A DNA stretch of 64,000 bases from Kangiella sp. (GCA_028284185.1 JANQSG010000015.1:62001-126000); one strand, 5' to 3'; shown: positions 1 through 8,966, counted from the first letter of the stretch. Numbers and translations: made by a program. Notes: generated from the sequence alone by a model not told the origin.

Positions 1-1
1 G

Positions 2-1588
2 GGTGATTTTGGTTCTACTGAAGGTTTAGCTAAACAAAAAGCTTTTAATCAGGAGTTTTTAAACAAAATTAATCAAATTGATGCTGCAAAATTAATCGGT
101 CAGGATTTATTGAGTTATCAAATTTTTAAGGATGAGCGCCTGGCTGAAAAAGCTGGAGAACGGTATCTGGATCATTTGCAGCCTATTCAGCAGTTTTATA
201 ATCCATTTAACTTTTTGGCCATGTTGGGTTCTGGTCAAAGTGCCCAGCCGTTTAAAACAGTTAAGGACTACGAAAATTGGCTTAATCGTTTGTCGGAAGT
301 GCCAACCGCTGTAGAGGTGGTGATTGCCAATATGCGTCAGGGAATGCAAAAAGGAGTGGTGCAGCCTAAAGTTTTGATGCAAAAAGTTTTGCCACAACTT
401 AAAGCGCATATCACTGATGATGTGGAGAAAAGTCTGTTTTATGGTCCAGTTAGGTCCATGCCTGACTCTTTTTCAGAAGAAGACAAAAAGCGCCTATCAG
501 CAGCTTATATAGAAGCCATTAAGTCCATCGTGGTTCCTTCATATAGAAAAATTCATGACTTTGTTGAACAGGAATATTTACCAACTGCACGTGATACTCA
601 CGGCATGGTGGCGCTACCTAATGGTAAGGATTGGTACGCTTTTAAAGTCAAACAAACCACCAGTACGGATTTAACTCCTGAGCAGATTCACCAAATAGGC
701 CTGGATGAAGTGACGCGTATTCATAAGGAAATGGACAATGTTATGAAACAGGTGGAGTTTAACGGTACTTTAAAGGAATTTTTTGCGTTCACAAAGAACA
801 GTAAGCAGTTTACCTTTAAAGATAAACGAGCCATGCTGGATGCTTATGAAAGCTTAAGAGAGCAACTGGATAAGGCTGCTCCTAGTTTGTTTAAAGTGAT
901 TCCGAAAGCACAATTTGAAATCCGAGCAGTAGAAGCTTTCAGGGAACAATCTGCTTCCAGCGCTTCTTATCAAAGAGCGGCGCCAGATGGCTCGCGTCCA
1001 GGTGTTTTTTACGTCAATACCTACGATTTATCGGCCAGACCCAGCTGGACGGTGGAGTCTTTGTATCTGCATGAGGCTGTGCCAGGACATCATTTCCAAA
1101 TTTCTACCCAGCAAGAGTTAGAGGGTATTCCGGATTTTCGCCGCTTTGGTGGTACTACAGCTTATGTTGAAGGCTGGGGACTCTATTCTGAATCCTTAGG
1201 TAAGGAAATGGGGGTTTATACTGACCCTTATCAATACTTTGGTGCTTTGGCCGCTGAATTATGGCGCGCCATTCGTCTGGTGGTCGATACGGGCTTACAT
1301 GCTAAAGGCTGGACTCGTGAGCAGGTTCTTGAATATATGCAAGCTAATTCACCTGCAGCTGAAGCTCGTCGAGTTTCTGAAGCTGAGCGTTTTATGGCAA
1401 TTCCGTCTCAGGCATTGGCTTATAAGATCGGTCAGCTAAAGATTCGTGAACTTAGAACTTTGGCGGAGAGCGAATTGGGAGACAAATTTGATGTGCGTGA
1501 GTTCCACTATCAAGTGTTAAAAGATGGCGCTTTGCCTCTCAATATTTTAGAAGCAAAAATTAGAAAGTGGATTAAAGCCAGTAAATAA
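2..1588 (+). CDS. DUF885 family zinc-dependent peptidase-like protein, 5' end cut by window
   Basis: The reading frame is open from base 2, so the ORF-track start at 110 (a TTG) is internal and the true start lies before the window. About 528 residues remain; the family usually has about 600, so the signal peptide and N-terminus are missing. The C-terminal half carries LHEAVPGHHFQ, an HExxPGHH-type metal site, followed by AYVEGWGLYSESLG, which supplies a further conserved Glu. Both are hallmarks of DUF885, a zincin-like family often exported in gammaproteobacteria. Substrate is unknown. A clear intrinsic terminator follows, so it ends its transcription unit. Confidence 0.9.
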   Translation, partial: GDFGSTEGLAKQKAFNQEFLNKINQIDAAKLIGQDLLSYQIFKDERLAEKAGERYLDHLQPIQQFYNPFNFLAMLGSGQSAQPFKTVKDYENWLNRLSEVPTAVEVVIANMRQGMQKGVVQPKVLMQKVLPQLKAHITDDVEKSLFYGPVRSMPDSFSEEDKKRLSAAYIEAIKSIVVPSYRKIHDFVEQEYLPTARDTHGMVALPNGKDWYAFKVKQTTSTDLTPEQIHQIGLDEVTRIHKEMDNVMKQVEFNGTLKEFFAFTKNSKQFTFKDKRAMLDAYESLREQLDKAAPSLFKVIPKAQFEIRAVEAFREQSASSASYQRAAPDGSRPGVFYVNTYDLSARPSWTVESLYLHEAVPGHHFQISTQQELEGIPDFRRFGGTTAYVEGWGLYSESLGKEMGVYTDPYQYFGALAAELWRAIRLVVDTGLHAKGWTREQVLEYMQANSPAAEARRVSEAERFMAIPSQALAYKIGQLKIRELRTLAESELGDKFDVREFHYQVLKDGALPLNILEAKIRKWIKASK

Positions 1589-1605
1589 AAGTAGTGTTTT
1601 GTTAG

Positions 1606-1630
1606 AAAGCCGATTTTTATCGGCTTTTTT
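1606..1630 (+). terminator. Intrinsic terminator of the DUF885 gene
   Basis: AAAGCCGAT / ATCGGCTTT form a perfect 9-bp stem around a TTTT loop and run into a T tract, 18 bases after the stop codon. Confidence 0.88.
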
Positions 1631-1721
1631 ACTTTTAAAGGCAAGTTAAAAATTTTTGCATCCAAATTAAAACTTGTATGACTCTTATAGATAAACGAAC
1701 ATTATTTTTGAGGTAATTAAG

Positions 1722-2093
1722 ATGCAAGAAGAATTTTGGGTTCCTTTAATAGTTTTTGGTTCATTCGCTGGAGTGATCATCAGCTACTTTATGTATGCAC
1801 ATAAAAACAAGGTGGTGATCATGAAAACCATTGAAAAGGCAGTGGAAAATGGCACTAATTTGACCCCTGAATTATTAGAAAAGTTAAGTAATTCTAAAAC
1901 GGTACAGCCGCCGAGAGTGAAAGATCTAAGACGTGGTATAGTGTTGGCTTCTATTGGTATTGCTGGCTTTGTAGCAAGTTTTATGTTCTCACATCCAGAG
2001 CCACAAGAAGCATTTAGGATCTTATCCATGTTGCCATTATTTATGGGCGCTGGTTTCTTATTGGTCTGGAAACTCAATCGTTACGAAGATTAA
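1722..2093 (+). CDS. DUF6249 family small membrane protein
   Basis: A 123-residue protein with one N-terminal membrane helix (about 7-26) and two C-terminal ones (about 72-90 and 97-116), joined by a basic cytoplasmic segment. The pattern fits DUF6249, which I recall as a frequent neighbour of ECF sigma factors. A GAGGTAA Shine-Dalgarno precedes the ATG. The ECF sigma gene follows after only 23 bases and a third membrane protein follows that, so the three probably form one operon. It may take part in anti-sigma control or be an output of it; neither is shown by the sequence. Confidence 0.8.
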   Translation: MQEEFWVPLIVFGSFAGVIISYFMYAHKNKVVIMKTIEKAVENGTNLTPELLEKLSNSKTVQPPRVKDLRRGIVLASIGIAGFVASFMFSHPEPQEAFRILSMLPLFMGAGFLLVWKLNRYED

Positions 2094-2116
2094 TCCATAG
2101 ACTTGATCAGGCTCAA

Positions 2117-2659
2117 ATGAAGTTTTCAGCTAGAAGTGACAATGAGCTGGTGGCTTTGGCTATCAGCTCTTCTGATCAAAAGGCTTTTACCCTGATTGTT
2201 GAGCGCTATCAATCCATGATTCGACAGTTTTTAAGACGCTTAACGGCGGGTGATTATCATCTGTCTGATGATTTAGCTCAGGAAACCTTTATTTTGGCTT
2301 ATCAAAAACTGTATACCTATAAAGCCAAAGGTAGCCTGAAATCCTGGTTACATACCATTGCCTATCGTCAGTTTTTGAAACAGTTAAAGCAACATAAAAC
2401 TCTTGAGCTGGATGATGGACAGACGATATTGATCAGCGAGCCGCAAAGTGCTTTGGAGGCTGATCTATTGGCGGAAAAATTGATGTTGCGTTTATCACCG
2501 GATGAAAGGGTGGTGATGACACTGTTTATGTCGGCAGGGATGAGTCATTCAGAAATTGAAGCAGTAACCCAAATGCCACTGGGTACCGTGAAATCGCACA
2601 TCCAACGTGCTAAAGTGAAATTGCATAAGTTGATTGATAAAAGTCAATTAGTGGCTTGA
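2117..2659 (+). CDS. ECF-type RNA polymerase sigma factor
   Basis: A 180-residue two-domain sigma factor. Region 2 lies at about residues 25-95 (DDLAQETFILAYQKL, then SWLHTIAYRQ), and region 4 at about 120-175 with a helix-turn-helix ending GTVKSHIQRAKVKLHKL. It directs RNA polymerase to a private promoter set. No canonical zinc anti-sigma follows. Instead it sits between a DUF6249 protein and a small 2-TM protein, so one of these may hold it at the membrane. It is distinct from the RpoE gene at 8.2 kb. Confidence 0.92.
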   Translation: MKFSARSDNELVALAISSSDQKAFTLIVERYQSMIRQFLRRLTAGDYHLSDDLAQETFILAYQKLYTYKAKGSLKSWLHTIAYRQFLKQLKQHKTLELDDGQTILISEPQSALEADLLAEKLMLRLSPDERVVMTLFMSAGMSHSEIEAVTQMPLGTVKSHIQRAKVKLHKLIDKSQLVA

Positions 2660-2681
2660 TCAAGGTTGTGAGGTAAGTGAA

Positions 2682-2981
2682 ATGTTAGAACGATTATTGG
2701 AATATCATCAAAATTTAATTTCTGATGAATTTATACAAGCATTGTTAACCAGGATCCAAAAGCGTTATCAGACCCGTGTCTTAGTTCTTGGTATTTTTAG
2801 TTTATTAGGGCTGGCTGCCGCATTAATAGCGGTTAATGGATTACTGGAGCTAAACTGGTATCGCAGTTTTGAACAGTATTTAACCGATATGAATTTGACA
2901 ATGGTGGCTTCTATTGTCGCGGCAATTGGTTTTATTGGTTTCGTTGTTTGGATTTTTAATGAAGAAATTCAAGCTTTTTAG
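2682..2981 (+). CDS. Small 2-TM protein of the ECF sigma operon, possible anti-sigma factor
   Basis: The product has 99 residues: a soluble, charged N-terminal segment of about 30 residues and two membrane helices (about 33-52 and 74-93). It starts 22 bases after the sigma gene stop with a GAGGTAAG ribosome site. I recognise no domain. Position directly behind an ECF sigma factor and a cytosolic N-terminal arm before the first helix are what one expects of a small anti-sigma factor, but no ZAS motif (HxxxCxxC) is present, so this is inference only. Confidence 0.72.
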   Translation: MLERLLEYHQNLISDEFIQALLTRIQKRYQTRVLVLGIFSLLGLAAALIAVNGLLELNWYRSFEQYLTDMNLTMVASIVAAIGFIGFVVWIFNEEIQAF

Positions 2982-3009
2982 CAATTTTAATTCAAGTTTT
3001 ATCCAGGCC

Positions 3010-3627
3010 TTAATCTAGGCTATCCCACATCTGCTTAAGCACTCGCCTGGCATTAGTTTCAAAATCAGGCATAAAAATTGCCATCTCCGTATTACTTAAA
3101 GCTGATTTAAGGTTATGAGCCGGATTGGCAGTTCTCCATAAACCTTGCACAAAGTAATAAGAGTCCATTAGCCATTGTCCTGCTTTTTGTCGATCTTCAT
3201 TTAAAGCTTTGGCCATAGCTGTTGTAAAAGCGGTAAATGCGGCCATCAGGTTTTTATAAAACGCCACCACTTTTTCTGCATCACAGCGGGTTTCCAGAAT
3301 ATTTCTGTAATTTAACAGTTTGAATTTATAGGGATTTTTACTGACAAAATCGATTAATAGCTGGATAATTTCATCGATAGAATCAGTTTTAGAATGGATT
3401 TTTTTAGGATCCGCCCACTGTAAAAAGTATTTCTCCAAAAGAGCCAGATAAATCTCTTCCTTGTTTTTAAAATAGAGATATACAGTGCCTTTAGCTATAG
3501 AGCTGTAGAGGCAAATTGAGGTTACGGTAGGAAACTCACCATCCTGCTTGATAAACAAATCTTCAGCAGACATTAAAATTTCTTGACGCTTCTCTAATTT
3601 TTGAACTGTAGAGTAGGCTCGGCTCAT
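3010..3627 (-). CDS. TetR/AcrR family transcriptional regulator
   Basis: A 205-residue protein with a typical TetR N-terminal DNA-binding domain at about residues 10-60, including SSIAKGTVYLYFKNKEEIYLALLEKYF, where the recognition helix and the YxxFxNKEE turn are clear. The C-terminal ligand domain is helical and not assignable to a substrate class. It is divergent from the exported peroxiredoxin gene at 3844, with a 19-base inverted repeat in between that could be its operator. It converges with the ECF sigma operon. Confidence 0.9.
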   Translation of the reverse strand: MSRAYSTVQKLEKRQEILMSAEDLFIKQDGEFPTVTSICLYSSIAKGTVYLYFKNKEEIYLALLEKYFLQWADPKKIHSKTDSIDEIIQLLIDFVSKNPYKFKLLNYRNILETRCDAEKVVAFYKNLMAAFTAFTTAMAKALNEDRQKAGQWLMDSYYFVQGLWRTANPAHNLKSALSNTEMAIFMPDFETNARRVLKQMWDSLD

Positions 3628-3690
3628 AAACTAATGACTTTGGATCCCAAAATAAAAATTTATGGGGCTATATTAACGTTGTAGGATTCT

Positions 3691-3709
3691 AAATGACTGC
3701 AGGTCATTT
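3691..3709. promoter_or_regulatory. Candidate TetR operator palindrome
   Basis: AAATGAC-TGCAG-GTCATTT is a perfect 7-5-7 inverted repeat, 64 bases upstream of the TetR start codon in the divergent intergenic region. Size and symmetry fit a TetR-family operator. Confidence 0.45.
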
Positions 3710-3843
3710 GTGAACGAACGATTGTCGTATTTAAAACAATTTTACGCTTATCAGCGCTAACTTATTGATGTAACAAATTGGACTCATAATAATCTTATCA
3801 AAGCTTATGTCATAATCATTTATTGCGGAAGGTCTATATATTT

Positions 3844-4509
3844 ATGAAAACCATTAAAATTAGTCTTATTTTAGCTCTGTTGCTAGGCTTTAATGCACCA
3901 CTAAAAGCGATTGATAGAACCCAGATAGCTGAAAAAGCATCGGATGTAGCCCCGATCCTAATTGGCGAAACCATACCCGACGTCACTTTGTTCAGTCCTG
4001 AAGGTAAGCCATTGAATTTAAAGCAGGAAGTGGCTAAAAAGCCAACCATTTTGCTGTTTTATCGTGGTGGCTGGTGTCCTTTTTGTAATGCTCAATTAAG
4101 CCAAATTCAACAGGTTGAAGCAAAAATCAAAGACTTGGGCTATCAACTAATCGCCATTAGCCCGGATACGCCGGATGCTTTAAAAAAATCGATAAAAGAG
4201 CGTGAGTTAGATTATCAGTTGGCATCAGATTTTAACCTGCAAGCGACTCGTCAGTTTGGTTTAGCTTTTTATATTTCTAAAAAATATAATGATAAAGTTA
4301 AAAGTATTGGTGGTAAAACCCAGAAACTTGAAGGTGATGAGCGCAGTATCTTGCCTGTGCCAGCGGTCTTTATTCTGGATCAAGAAGGTGTGATTCAGTT
4401 TGAATACGTTAATCCTAATTTTCGGGTTCGTGTGAATCCGCAGTTGTTAATAGATGCTGCTCGTTATGCTCTGGGTGATGGAGTAGCAAGCAAGATGAAA
4501 ATAAAGTAA
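3844..4509 (+). CDS. Exported AhpC/TSA-family peroxiredoxin-like protein
   Basis: The ORF track starts at a TTG (3823), but the ATG at 3844 has GGAAGG upstream and opens a good signal peptide (MKTIKISLILALLLGFNAPLKA), giving 221 residues. The thioredoxin-fold domain has RGGWCPFCNAQL, a CxxC active site of the peroxiredoxin-like AhpC/TSA group, followed by LIAISPDTPD and a C-terminal PAVFILDQEGVIQF strand. It probably reduces peroxides or transfers disulfides in the periplasm. It is divergent from a TetR regulator and ends at a shared bidirectional terminator. Confidence 0.88.
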   Translation: MKTIKISLILALLLGFNAPLKAIDRTQIAEKASDVAPILIGETIPDVTLFSPEGKPLNLKQEVAKKPTILLFYRGGWCPFCNAQLSQIQQVEAKIKDLGYQLIAISPDTPDALKKSIKERELDYQLASDFNLQATRQFGLAFYISKKYNDKVKSIGGKTQKLEGDERSILPVPAVFILDQEGVIQFEYVNPNFRVRVNPQLLIDAARYALGDGVASKMKIK

Positions 4510-4520
4510 AAATAAAGAAA

Positions 4521-4542
4521 GGGCTCAAAAGAGCCCTTTTTT
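4521..4542. terminator. Bidirectional intrinsic terminator between peroxiredoxin gene and ygfZ
   Basis: GGGCTC-AAAA-GAGCCC followed by six T, with an A-rich 5' flank. It lies between convergent genes and overlaps the ygfZ stop codon by two bases, so it can serve both strands. Confidence 0.85.
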
Positions 4543-5422
4543 ATACTGTTAATTTGATTGCAGAGTCATTAATACTCAATGGCTCTGCGCTAGCGTTATC
4601 CTTAAGGCTGATTAAAGCCTCTAATCCGTTTTGGCCGAGTGCGCAATTGATCAAGGTTCCTACTTTTCTTTGATTTTGATTGGTAATATCGGTGCCAGCT
4701 TCAATAACTGAATCACTCTCAATAAAGGCTTGATGAGGGTGGATTTTTAAACTGCCGCGATAATGCATCCTCGCCACCACTTCCTGGCCGGTATAACAGC
4801 CTTTGTCAAAACTGACCCCGTTATTTTCAGTAAGACCCGTATAATGGGGAAGCAGACTTTCGATGGTACTGGCTAGCACCATAGGAATCGAGTTTCGAAC
4901 TTGCTCAAGTGCCAATAGATCGGTTTTTGTAACTGCATAGCCTGATAAATGAGCTTGCTTAAACTGCTCCCAATGATCTGGATTTAACGCAGAAACCGTT
5001 AGCTTGCCTAAAATAAACTGTTGGCCATAGTCTTCAAGAGACGCTTGGCTGAAGTGTTTAAGTTTTGGGCTATTATTAGCAGCAAGCAGTAATAAATTTT
5101 GTTCAATGCTGATATCCACCTGGAAAAATACTGCGTATTTTGCAAGGTTGCTGACAAAGTGTTCAGCGACTTCTTTTGGCATCACAAGCCAATACTGTAT
5201 GGGCTCCGGCGATGTTTGCAGCAAATAAAAAGTAGCGTGTAAACGTCCTTGTACATTGCAATAGCCACCTAAAATGGTTGTTTGACCATCAGCTTGATTG
5301 ACGTCACAAGTTAATTGGCCTTGCAATAACTTACTGCTATCGGATCCGGTAACACGGACAATGGCGTATTGATCCAGTATTTGATATTGGGTTTGCTTTT
5401 CCATTGATTGGATAAAAGTCAC
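4541..5422 (-). CDS. ygfZ: tRNA-modifying / Fe-S cluster maintenance protein YgfZ (folate-binding, GcvT-like)
   Basis: The protein has 293 residues from a GTG, or 287 from an ATG at 5404; neither start has a strong ribosome site. The signature KGCYTGQE motif is present (SFDKGCYTGQEVVARMHYRG), with its functionally important cysteine. The N-terminal part has the GcvT-like DSSKLLQGQLTCDV segment. The family binds tetrahydrofolate and supports certain Fe-S enzymes such as MiaB. As in E. coli it is divergent from sdhE-ygfX, which strengthens the assignment. Confidence 0.95.
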   Translation of the reverse strand: MTFIQSMEKQTQYQILDQYAIVRVTGSDSSKLLQGQLTCDVNQADGQTTILGGYCNVQGRLHATFYLLQTSPEPIQYWLVMPKEVAEHFVSNLAKYAVFFQVDISIEQNLLLLAANNSPKLKHFSQASLEDYGQQFILGKLTVSALNPDHWEQFKQAHLSGYAVTKTDLLALEQVRNSIPMVLASTIESLLPHYTGLTENNGVSFDKGCYTGQEVVARMHYRGSLKIHPHQAFIESDSVIEAGTDITNQNQRKVGTLINCALGQNGLEALISLKDNASAEPLSINDSAIKLTV

Positions 5423-5530
5423 TTGATTTAAAAAGGTAGTTAAATTTTACTCTGAAATTTAGTGCTTTTGTACTATAGAAGTTATAATTAAACCAATCAA
5501 AAGTTTGAAATTCAGATTAATGGCAATTTG

Positions 5531-5815
5531 ATGACGCAATCAACAGATTCTAACCAAGATGAGCTAAAAGATGAATTAAGGGCAATGCTTTGGGCGACGC
5601 GCCGGGGGATGCTGGAACTGGATGTGATTTTAACACCTTATTTACAGCAAACTTTTGCCAGCATGAATCAAGAGGCAATTGCGCATTTCAAAAGCTTTTT
5701 AGAGCAGGATGATCCGGATTTATATGCTTGGTTAATGGGCTTTGAAACACCAAAAGCTGAATTTCAGGAACTAACGCAAAACATTCGTCAATTTATTGAT
5801 AGTAAAATTCAATAA
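5531..5815 (+). CDS. sdhE: FAD assembly factor SdhE
   Basis: A small acidic protein of 94 residues from the ATG at 5531; the TTG at 5528 is the track start. It contains RRGMLELDVIL, the RGxxE motif that contacts the flavoprotein, and ends its core with DDPDLYAWLMG. SdhE promotes covalent FAD attachment to succinate dehydrogenase. Its neighbours ygfZ (divergent) and ygfX (downstream) reproduce the E. coli arrangement. Confidence 0.95.
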   Translation: MTQSTDSNQDELKDELRAMLWATRRGMLELDVILTPYLQQTFASMNQEAIAHFKSFLEQDDPDLYAWLMGFETPKAEFQELTQNIRQFIDSKIQ

Positions 5816-5859
5816 GCCCTGATTGGGTATTAACATGTTGTTTTTAAAAGGATTTTCAG

Positions 5860-6315
5860 CTGAACTTAAATATTAAACTCCACAAATCCCGTCAGATTTT
5901 TTATTGGTCTGGACTCTTTTGGTTGGGTCTTTATGGCTTTGTTGGTTATTTATGGTTTAGCCAAAAGATTCAACTAAGTGGTTTTATTCTAGTATTTATT
6001 GTGTTTTTGTTGCTGCTGACTACTTATTTGCATTGGCGCCAGCTTGAACGGATTTTGACACAGGTTAAGGCCATTTACTGGAACCAGCAACAATGGTCAT
6101 TATTAATCAATAAACGAAAGCGCCCCATTGTGCTCAGTACTGCTAGCCGCATCCTGCCTAATCTGATTTTGCTGAAATACCATTTCAGGCATACTGCGGA
6201 GCGAAAAATAATGGGTGAGTATAGCCTGGTTTTGGCCAGAGACGCCATGAGCGATGAAGATTTTCGGCACCTTTCCCGTACCTTAAAGTTTCTGGGAGCG
6301 CTAGATAAGGACTAG
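5860..6315 (+). CDS. ygfX: YgfX (CptA) family inner membrane protein, probable CTG start
   Basis: The track gives 130 residues from a TTG at 5923, but that start falls inside the first membrane helix. The same frame is open upstream to a stop at 5845 and encodes LNLNIKLHKSRQIFYWSGLF, the basic N-terminal tail expected before the first helix of YgfX. The only plausible codon there is CTG at 5860, with AAAGGA seven bases upstream, giving 151 residues. Two membrane helices (about 16-35 and 38-58) precede a cytoplasmic domain. YgfX is encoded with SdhE in many gammaproteobacteria; its function, including a proposed toxin role, is disputed. Confidence 0.78.
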   Translation: MNLNIKLHKSRQIFYWSGLFWLGLYGFVGYLWFSQKIQLSGFILVFIVFLLLLTTYLHWRQLERILTQVKAIYWNQQQWSLLINKRKRPIVLSTASRILPNLILLKYHFRHTAERKIMGEYSLVLARDAMSDEDFRHLSRTLKFLGALDKD

Positions 6316-6333
6316 TCAGGAATTAAATAGGGG

Positions 6334-7941
6334 TTAATCAGGAGCTATGTGGGTTTCTTTGGTTTCAGCTAACAGTTCAGGGTAATCCAGTGTGTAATGC
6401 AGACCGCGACTTTCTTTACGGGCAAGTGCACAGAGCACAATAAGTTCAGCAACCAGCACCAGATTACGTAACTCAATTAGATCGTTGGATACCTTAAAGT
6501 GAGCATAATACTCCTGAATTTCCTGTTTTAACAATTCAATCCGCCTTAGGGCGCGCTGTAAGCGTTTATCGCTGCGAACAATGCCAACATAATTCCACAT
6601 TAACTGGCGCAGTTCGTGCCAGTTATGATTAAGGATCACTTCTTCATCTGAGTCTGTTACCTGACTTTCATCCCAGGCCGGCAAAATTCGGGGTGGCGTG
6701 AGATCATGCCAGTTACTTTTTATATCATTAGCGGCGGCTTGTGCAAAAACCAGACATTCCAATAATGAATTACTGGCCATACGGTTAGCGCCATGCAATC
6801 CGGTACAGGCCACCTCGCCAATGGCATAAAGGCCAGGCAAATCAGTTTGGCTGTGTAAGTTAACCTTGACACCGCCACAAGTATAATGCGCTGCAGGAAC
6901 TACCGGAATCGCATCTTTGGTCATGTCGATACCAAATTCCAGCAGCTTGTTGTAAATGGTGGGGAAGTGGCTTTTAATAAAATCAGGATCCTGGTGGCTA
7001 ATGTCGAGATAAACACAATCGATACCGAATTTTTTAATTTCGTGATCAATAGCCTGTGCCACTATATCGCGTGATGCCAATTCTGCACGTTCGTCATATT
7101 CCGGCATAAAGCGCTCACCATTGGGGCGGCGCAAAATAGCGCCTTCGCCACGCAGTGCCTCGGTAATTAAAAAGCTGCGCGCTGCGGGGTGGTACAGGCA
7201 AGTTGGATGAAATTGATTAAACTCCAGATTAGCGACGCTACAGCCTGCGCGCCAGGCCATAGCAATGCCATCGCCACTGGCGATATCGGGGTTAGAAGTA
7301 TAAAGATAAACTTTACTGGCGCCGCCGGTGGCTAAAATAACAAAGCGGGCACTAATGGTTTCGACCTTGTCTTGAACCAAATTTAGCACATAGGCACCGA
7401 CACAACGATTATCATGGGCAGTGTTGCCCAGCTTATGCTCGGTGATTAGATCGACCGCTATATAATGCTCAAGGATTTGGATATTAGGTTCAGCTTTAAC
7501 CGCGGCAACTAAAGTGGTTGAAACTTCTTTGCCGGTAGCATCATCGGAATGAATAATGCGTCTTTGGCTATGGCCACCTTCGCGGGTCAGGTGGTATTCT
7601 TGATCCTGCTTACTAAAAGCCACGCCGCGATCAATCAGCCAATGAATGGCTTCAGTGGAATGTTCTACAGTAAAGCGTACAGCCTGTTCATCGCATAGAC
7701 CACCACCTGCAATCAAGGTATCGGTTACATGGGCATCTACACTATCATTTTTATGTAAAACCGCGGCAATACCGCCTTGCGCATAAAAAGTTGAACCTTC
7801 GGTGACTTCGGCTTTACTTAAAACTGTAACCTTACCCAAATCAGCCAGCCTTAATGCTGCTGATAGTCCAGCAGCGCCACTGCCAATGATTAAAATATCC
7901 GTTGCTATTGATCCCTTAGTGTGCTGATTATCGGCTGTCAT
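6334..7941 (-). CDS. nadB: L-aspartate oxidase
   Basis: The product is 535 residues, close to E. coli NadB (540). It has the N-terminal dinucleotide-binding [15 protein letters not shown], the flavin-linked [12 protein letters not shown], and [15 protein letters not shown] with catalytic Arg/His residues. It oxidises L-aspartate to iminoaspartate, the first step of quinolinate and NAD synthesis, with FAD in the cytoplasm. It lies divergent to rpoE, the common gammaproteobacterial arrangement, and converges with ygfX without an obvious terminator. Confidence 0.97.
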   Translation of the reverse strand: MTADNQHTKGSIATDILIIGSGAAGLSAALRLADLGKVTVLSKAEVTEGSTFYAQGGIAAVLHKNDSVDAHVTDTLIAGGGLCDEQAVRFTVEHSTEAIHWLIDRGVAFSKQDQEYHLTREGGHSQRRIIHSDDATGKEVSTTLVAAVKAEPNIQILEHYIAVDLITEHKLGNTAHDNRCVGAYVLNLVQDKVETISARFVILATGGASKVYLYTSNPDIASGDGIAMAWRAGCSVANLEFNQFHPTCLYHPAARSFLITEALRGEGAILRRPNGERFMPEYDERAELASRDIVAQAIDHEIKKFGIDCVYLDISHQDPDFIKSHFPTIYNKLLEFGIDMTKDAIPVVPAAHYTCGGVKVNLHSQTDLPGLYAIGEVACTGLHGANRMASNSLLECLVFAQAAANDIKSNWHDLTPPRILPAWDESQVTDSDEEVILNHNWHELRQLMWNYVGIVRSDKRLQRALRRIELLKQEIQEYYAHFKVSNDLIELRNLVLVAELIVLCALARKESRGLHYTLDYPELLAETKETHIAPD

Positions 7942-7975
7942 GGGGCTTTGACCTGTTATTTTTTATTCAGATGGT

Positions 7976-8004
7976 TGAACTTTTCGTGTGGCTCTTAGGT
8001 CTGT
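7976..8004 (+). promoter_or_regulatory. Candidate distal sigma-E promoter for rpoE
   Basis: TGAACTT, 17 bases, TCTGT resembles the sigma-E consensus GGAACTT-N16-TCTGA. It would give a leader of roughly 235 nt before rpoE. The surrounding 305-base gap (7942-8246) holds no gene; it also has a proximal sigma-70-like promoter and a weak hairpin (AATCCC/GGGATT, 8104-8127). Confidence 0.35.
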
Positions 8005-8114
8005 TAAGACTATTGTGTAAACTAAATGTACTGCTTTATGTCTTGGTTATCGCTTCTACTAGAGCTGCTTCAACTAGGGCGACTGTACCATAAGACATTT
8101 GGCAATCCCATAGC

Positions 8115-8142
8115 TTGAGTCGGGATTTTCTTTTATTAGAAT
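8115..8142 (+). promoter_or_regulatory. Candidate sigma-70 promoter for rpoE
   Basis: TTGAGT, 16 bases, TAGAAT. Start of transcription would be near 8150, about 97 nt before the rpoE GTG. Confidence 0.4.
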
Positions 8143-8246
8143 AAGCCGATAAAATACATTAAGATCCAAAGTTGTGCATTATATAAACCGAGTCGAAAAA
8201 TATTACTAATCAGACTAGCAATAACAACATATTGAAGGGGAATTTA

Positions 8247-8837
8247 GTGTCTGAGCCAAATCAAGACTCAGAGTTGGTCGCGCGCGTCCAAGCTGGTGAT
8301 AAAGCTGCATTTGATTTGTTGGTGAGAAAATACCAACATAAAATTATGAACCTTATTTCTCGTTTTGTTAAAGATTCGGATGAGGTGATGGATGTTTCTC
8401 AAGAGGCTTTTATTAAAGCTTACCGTGCTTTACCAAGTTTCCGAGGCGATAGTGCCTTTTATACCTGGCTCTATCGAATAGCGATTAATACAGCTAAAAA
8501 TCACCTGGTTTCACGTGGTCGCCGTCCACCTGGTTCGGATATTGATGCGATTGAAGCCGAGCAATATGAGGGCGGCGATGCTTTGCGTGATACTGGCAGC
8601 CCTGAACGCCTCATGTTTCGTGATGAAATCCGCAAGCTGATCTTTAAAACCATTGATGAGCTGCCAGAGGATCTAAAGACCGCCATTAGTTTGCGCGAAA
8701 TGGAAGGTTTGAGTTATGAAGAAATTTCTGAGGTGATGGAGTGCCCGGTGGGTACGGTCAGATCGCGCATTTTTAGGGCGCGAGATGCGATCGATCAAAA
8801 AATTGCTCCACTGTTGGAGCAGGGTTGGCGTTCATAA
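8247..8837 (+). CDS. rpoE: Extracytoplasmic stress sigma factor RpoE (AlgU)
   Basis: It has 196 residues from a GTG at 8247 that has AAGGGG six bases upstream; the track TTG at 8232 overlaps that ribosome site. The protein begins VSEPNQDSELVARVQ and follows E. coli RpoE almost block by block: FRGDSAFYTWLYRIAINTAKN in region 2 and GTVRSRIFRARDAID in region 4. It controls the envelope stress response and is held at the membrane by RseA. The locus order rpoE-rseA-rseC-mucD matches algU-mucA-mucC-mucD of Pseudomonas, except that mucB/rseB is missing. Confidence 0.97.
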   Translation: MSEPNQDSELVARVQAGDKAAFDLLVRKYQHKIMNLISRFVKDSDEVMDVSQEAFIKAYRALPSFRGDSAFYTWLYRIAINTAKNHLVSRGRRPPGSDIDAIEAEQYEGGDALRDTGSPERLMFRDEIRKLIFKTIDELPEDLKTAISLREMEGLSYEEISEVMECPVGTVRSRIFRARDAIDQKIAPLLEQGWRS

Positions 8838-8905
8838 AAACAGAGCTTATTGCTGAATAAATCCTGATTTTTGAGTAATAAGACAAATTTATTTACATTT
8901 TTTGT

Positions 8906-8932
8906 GAACTTTTTACCAAGTGATTAGTCAAT
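8906..8932 (+). promoter_or_regulatory. Candidate sigma-E promoter upstream of rseA (1)
   Basis: TGAACTT, 16 bases, TCAAT in the 203-base gap between rpoE and rseA. It would allow RpoE to raise its own anti-sigma factor separately from rpoE. Confidence 0.45.
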
Positions 8933-8966
8933 TGGTTAACTGAAAAACGTATAAAAATATCAGCTT

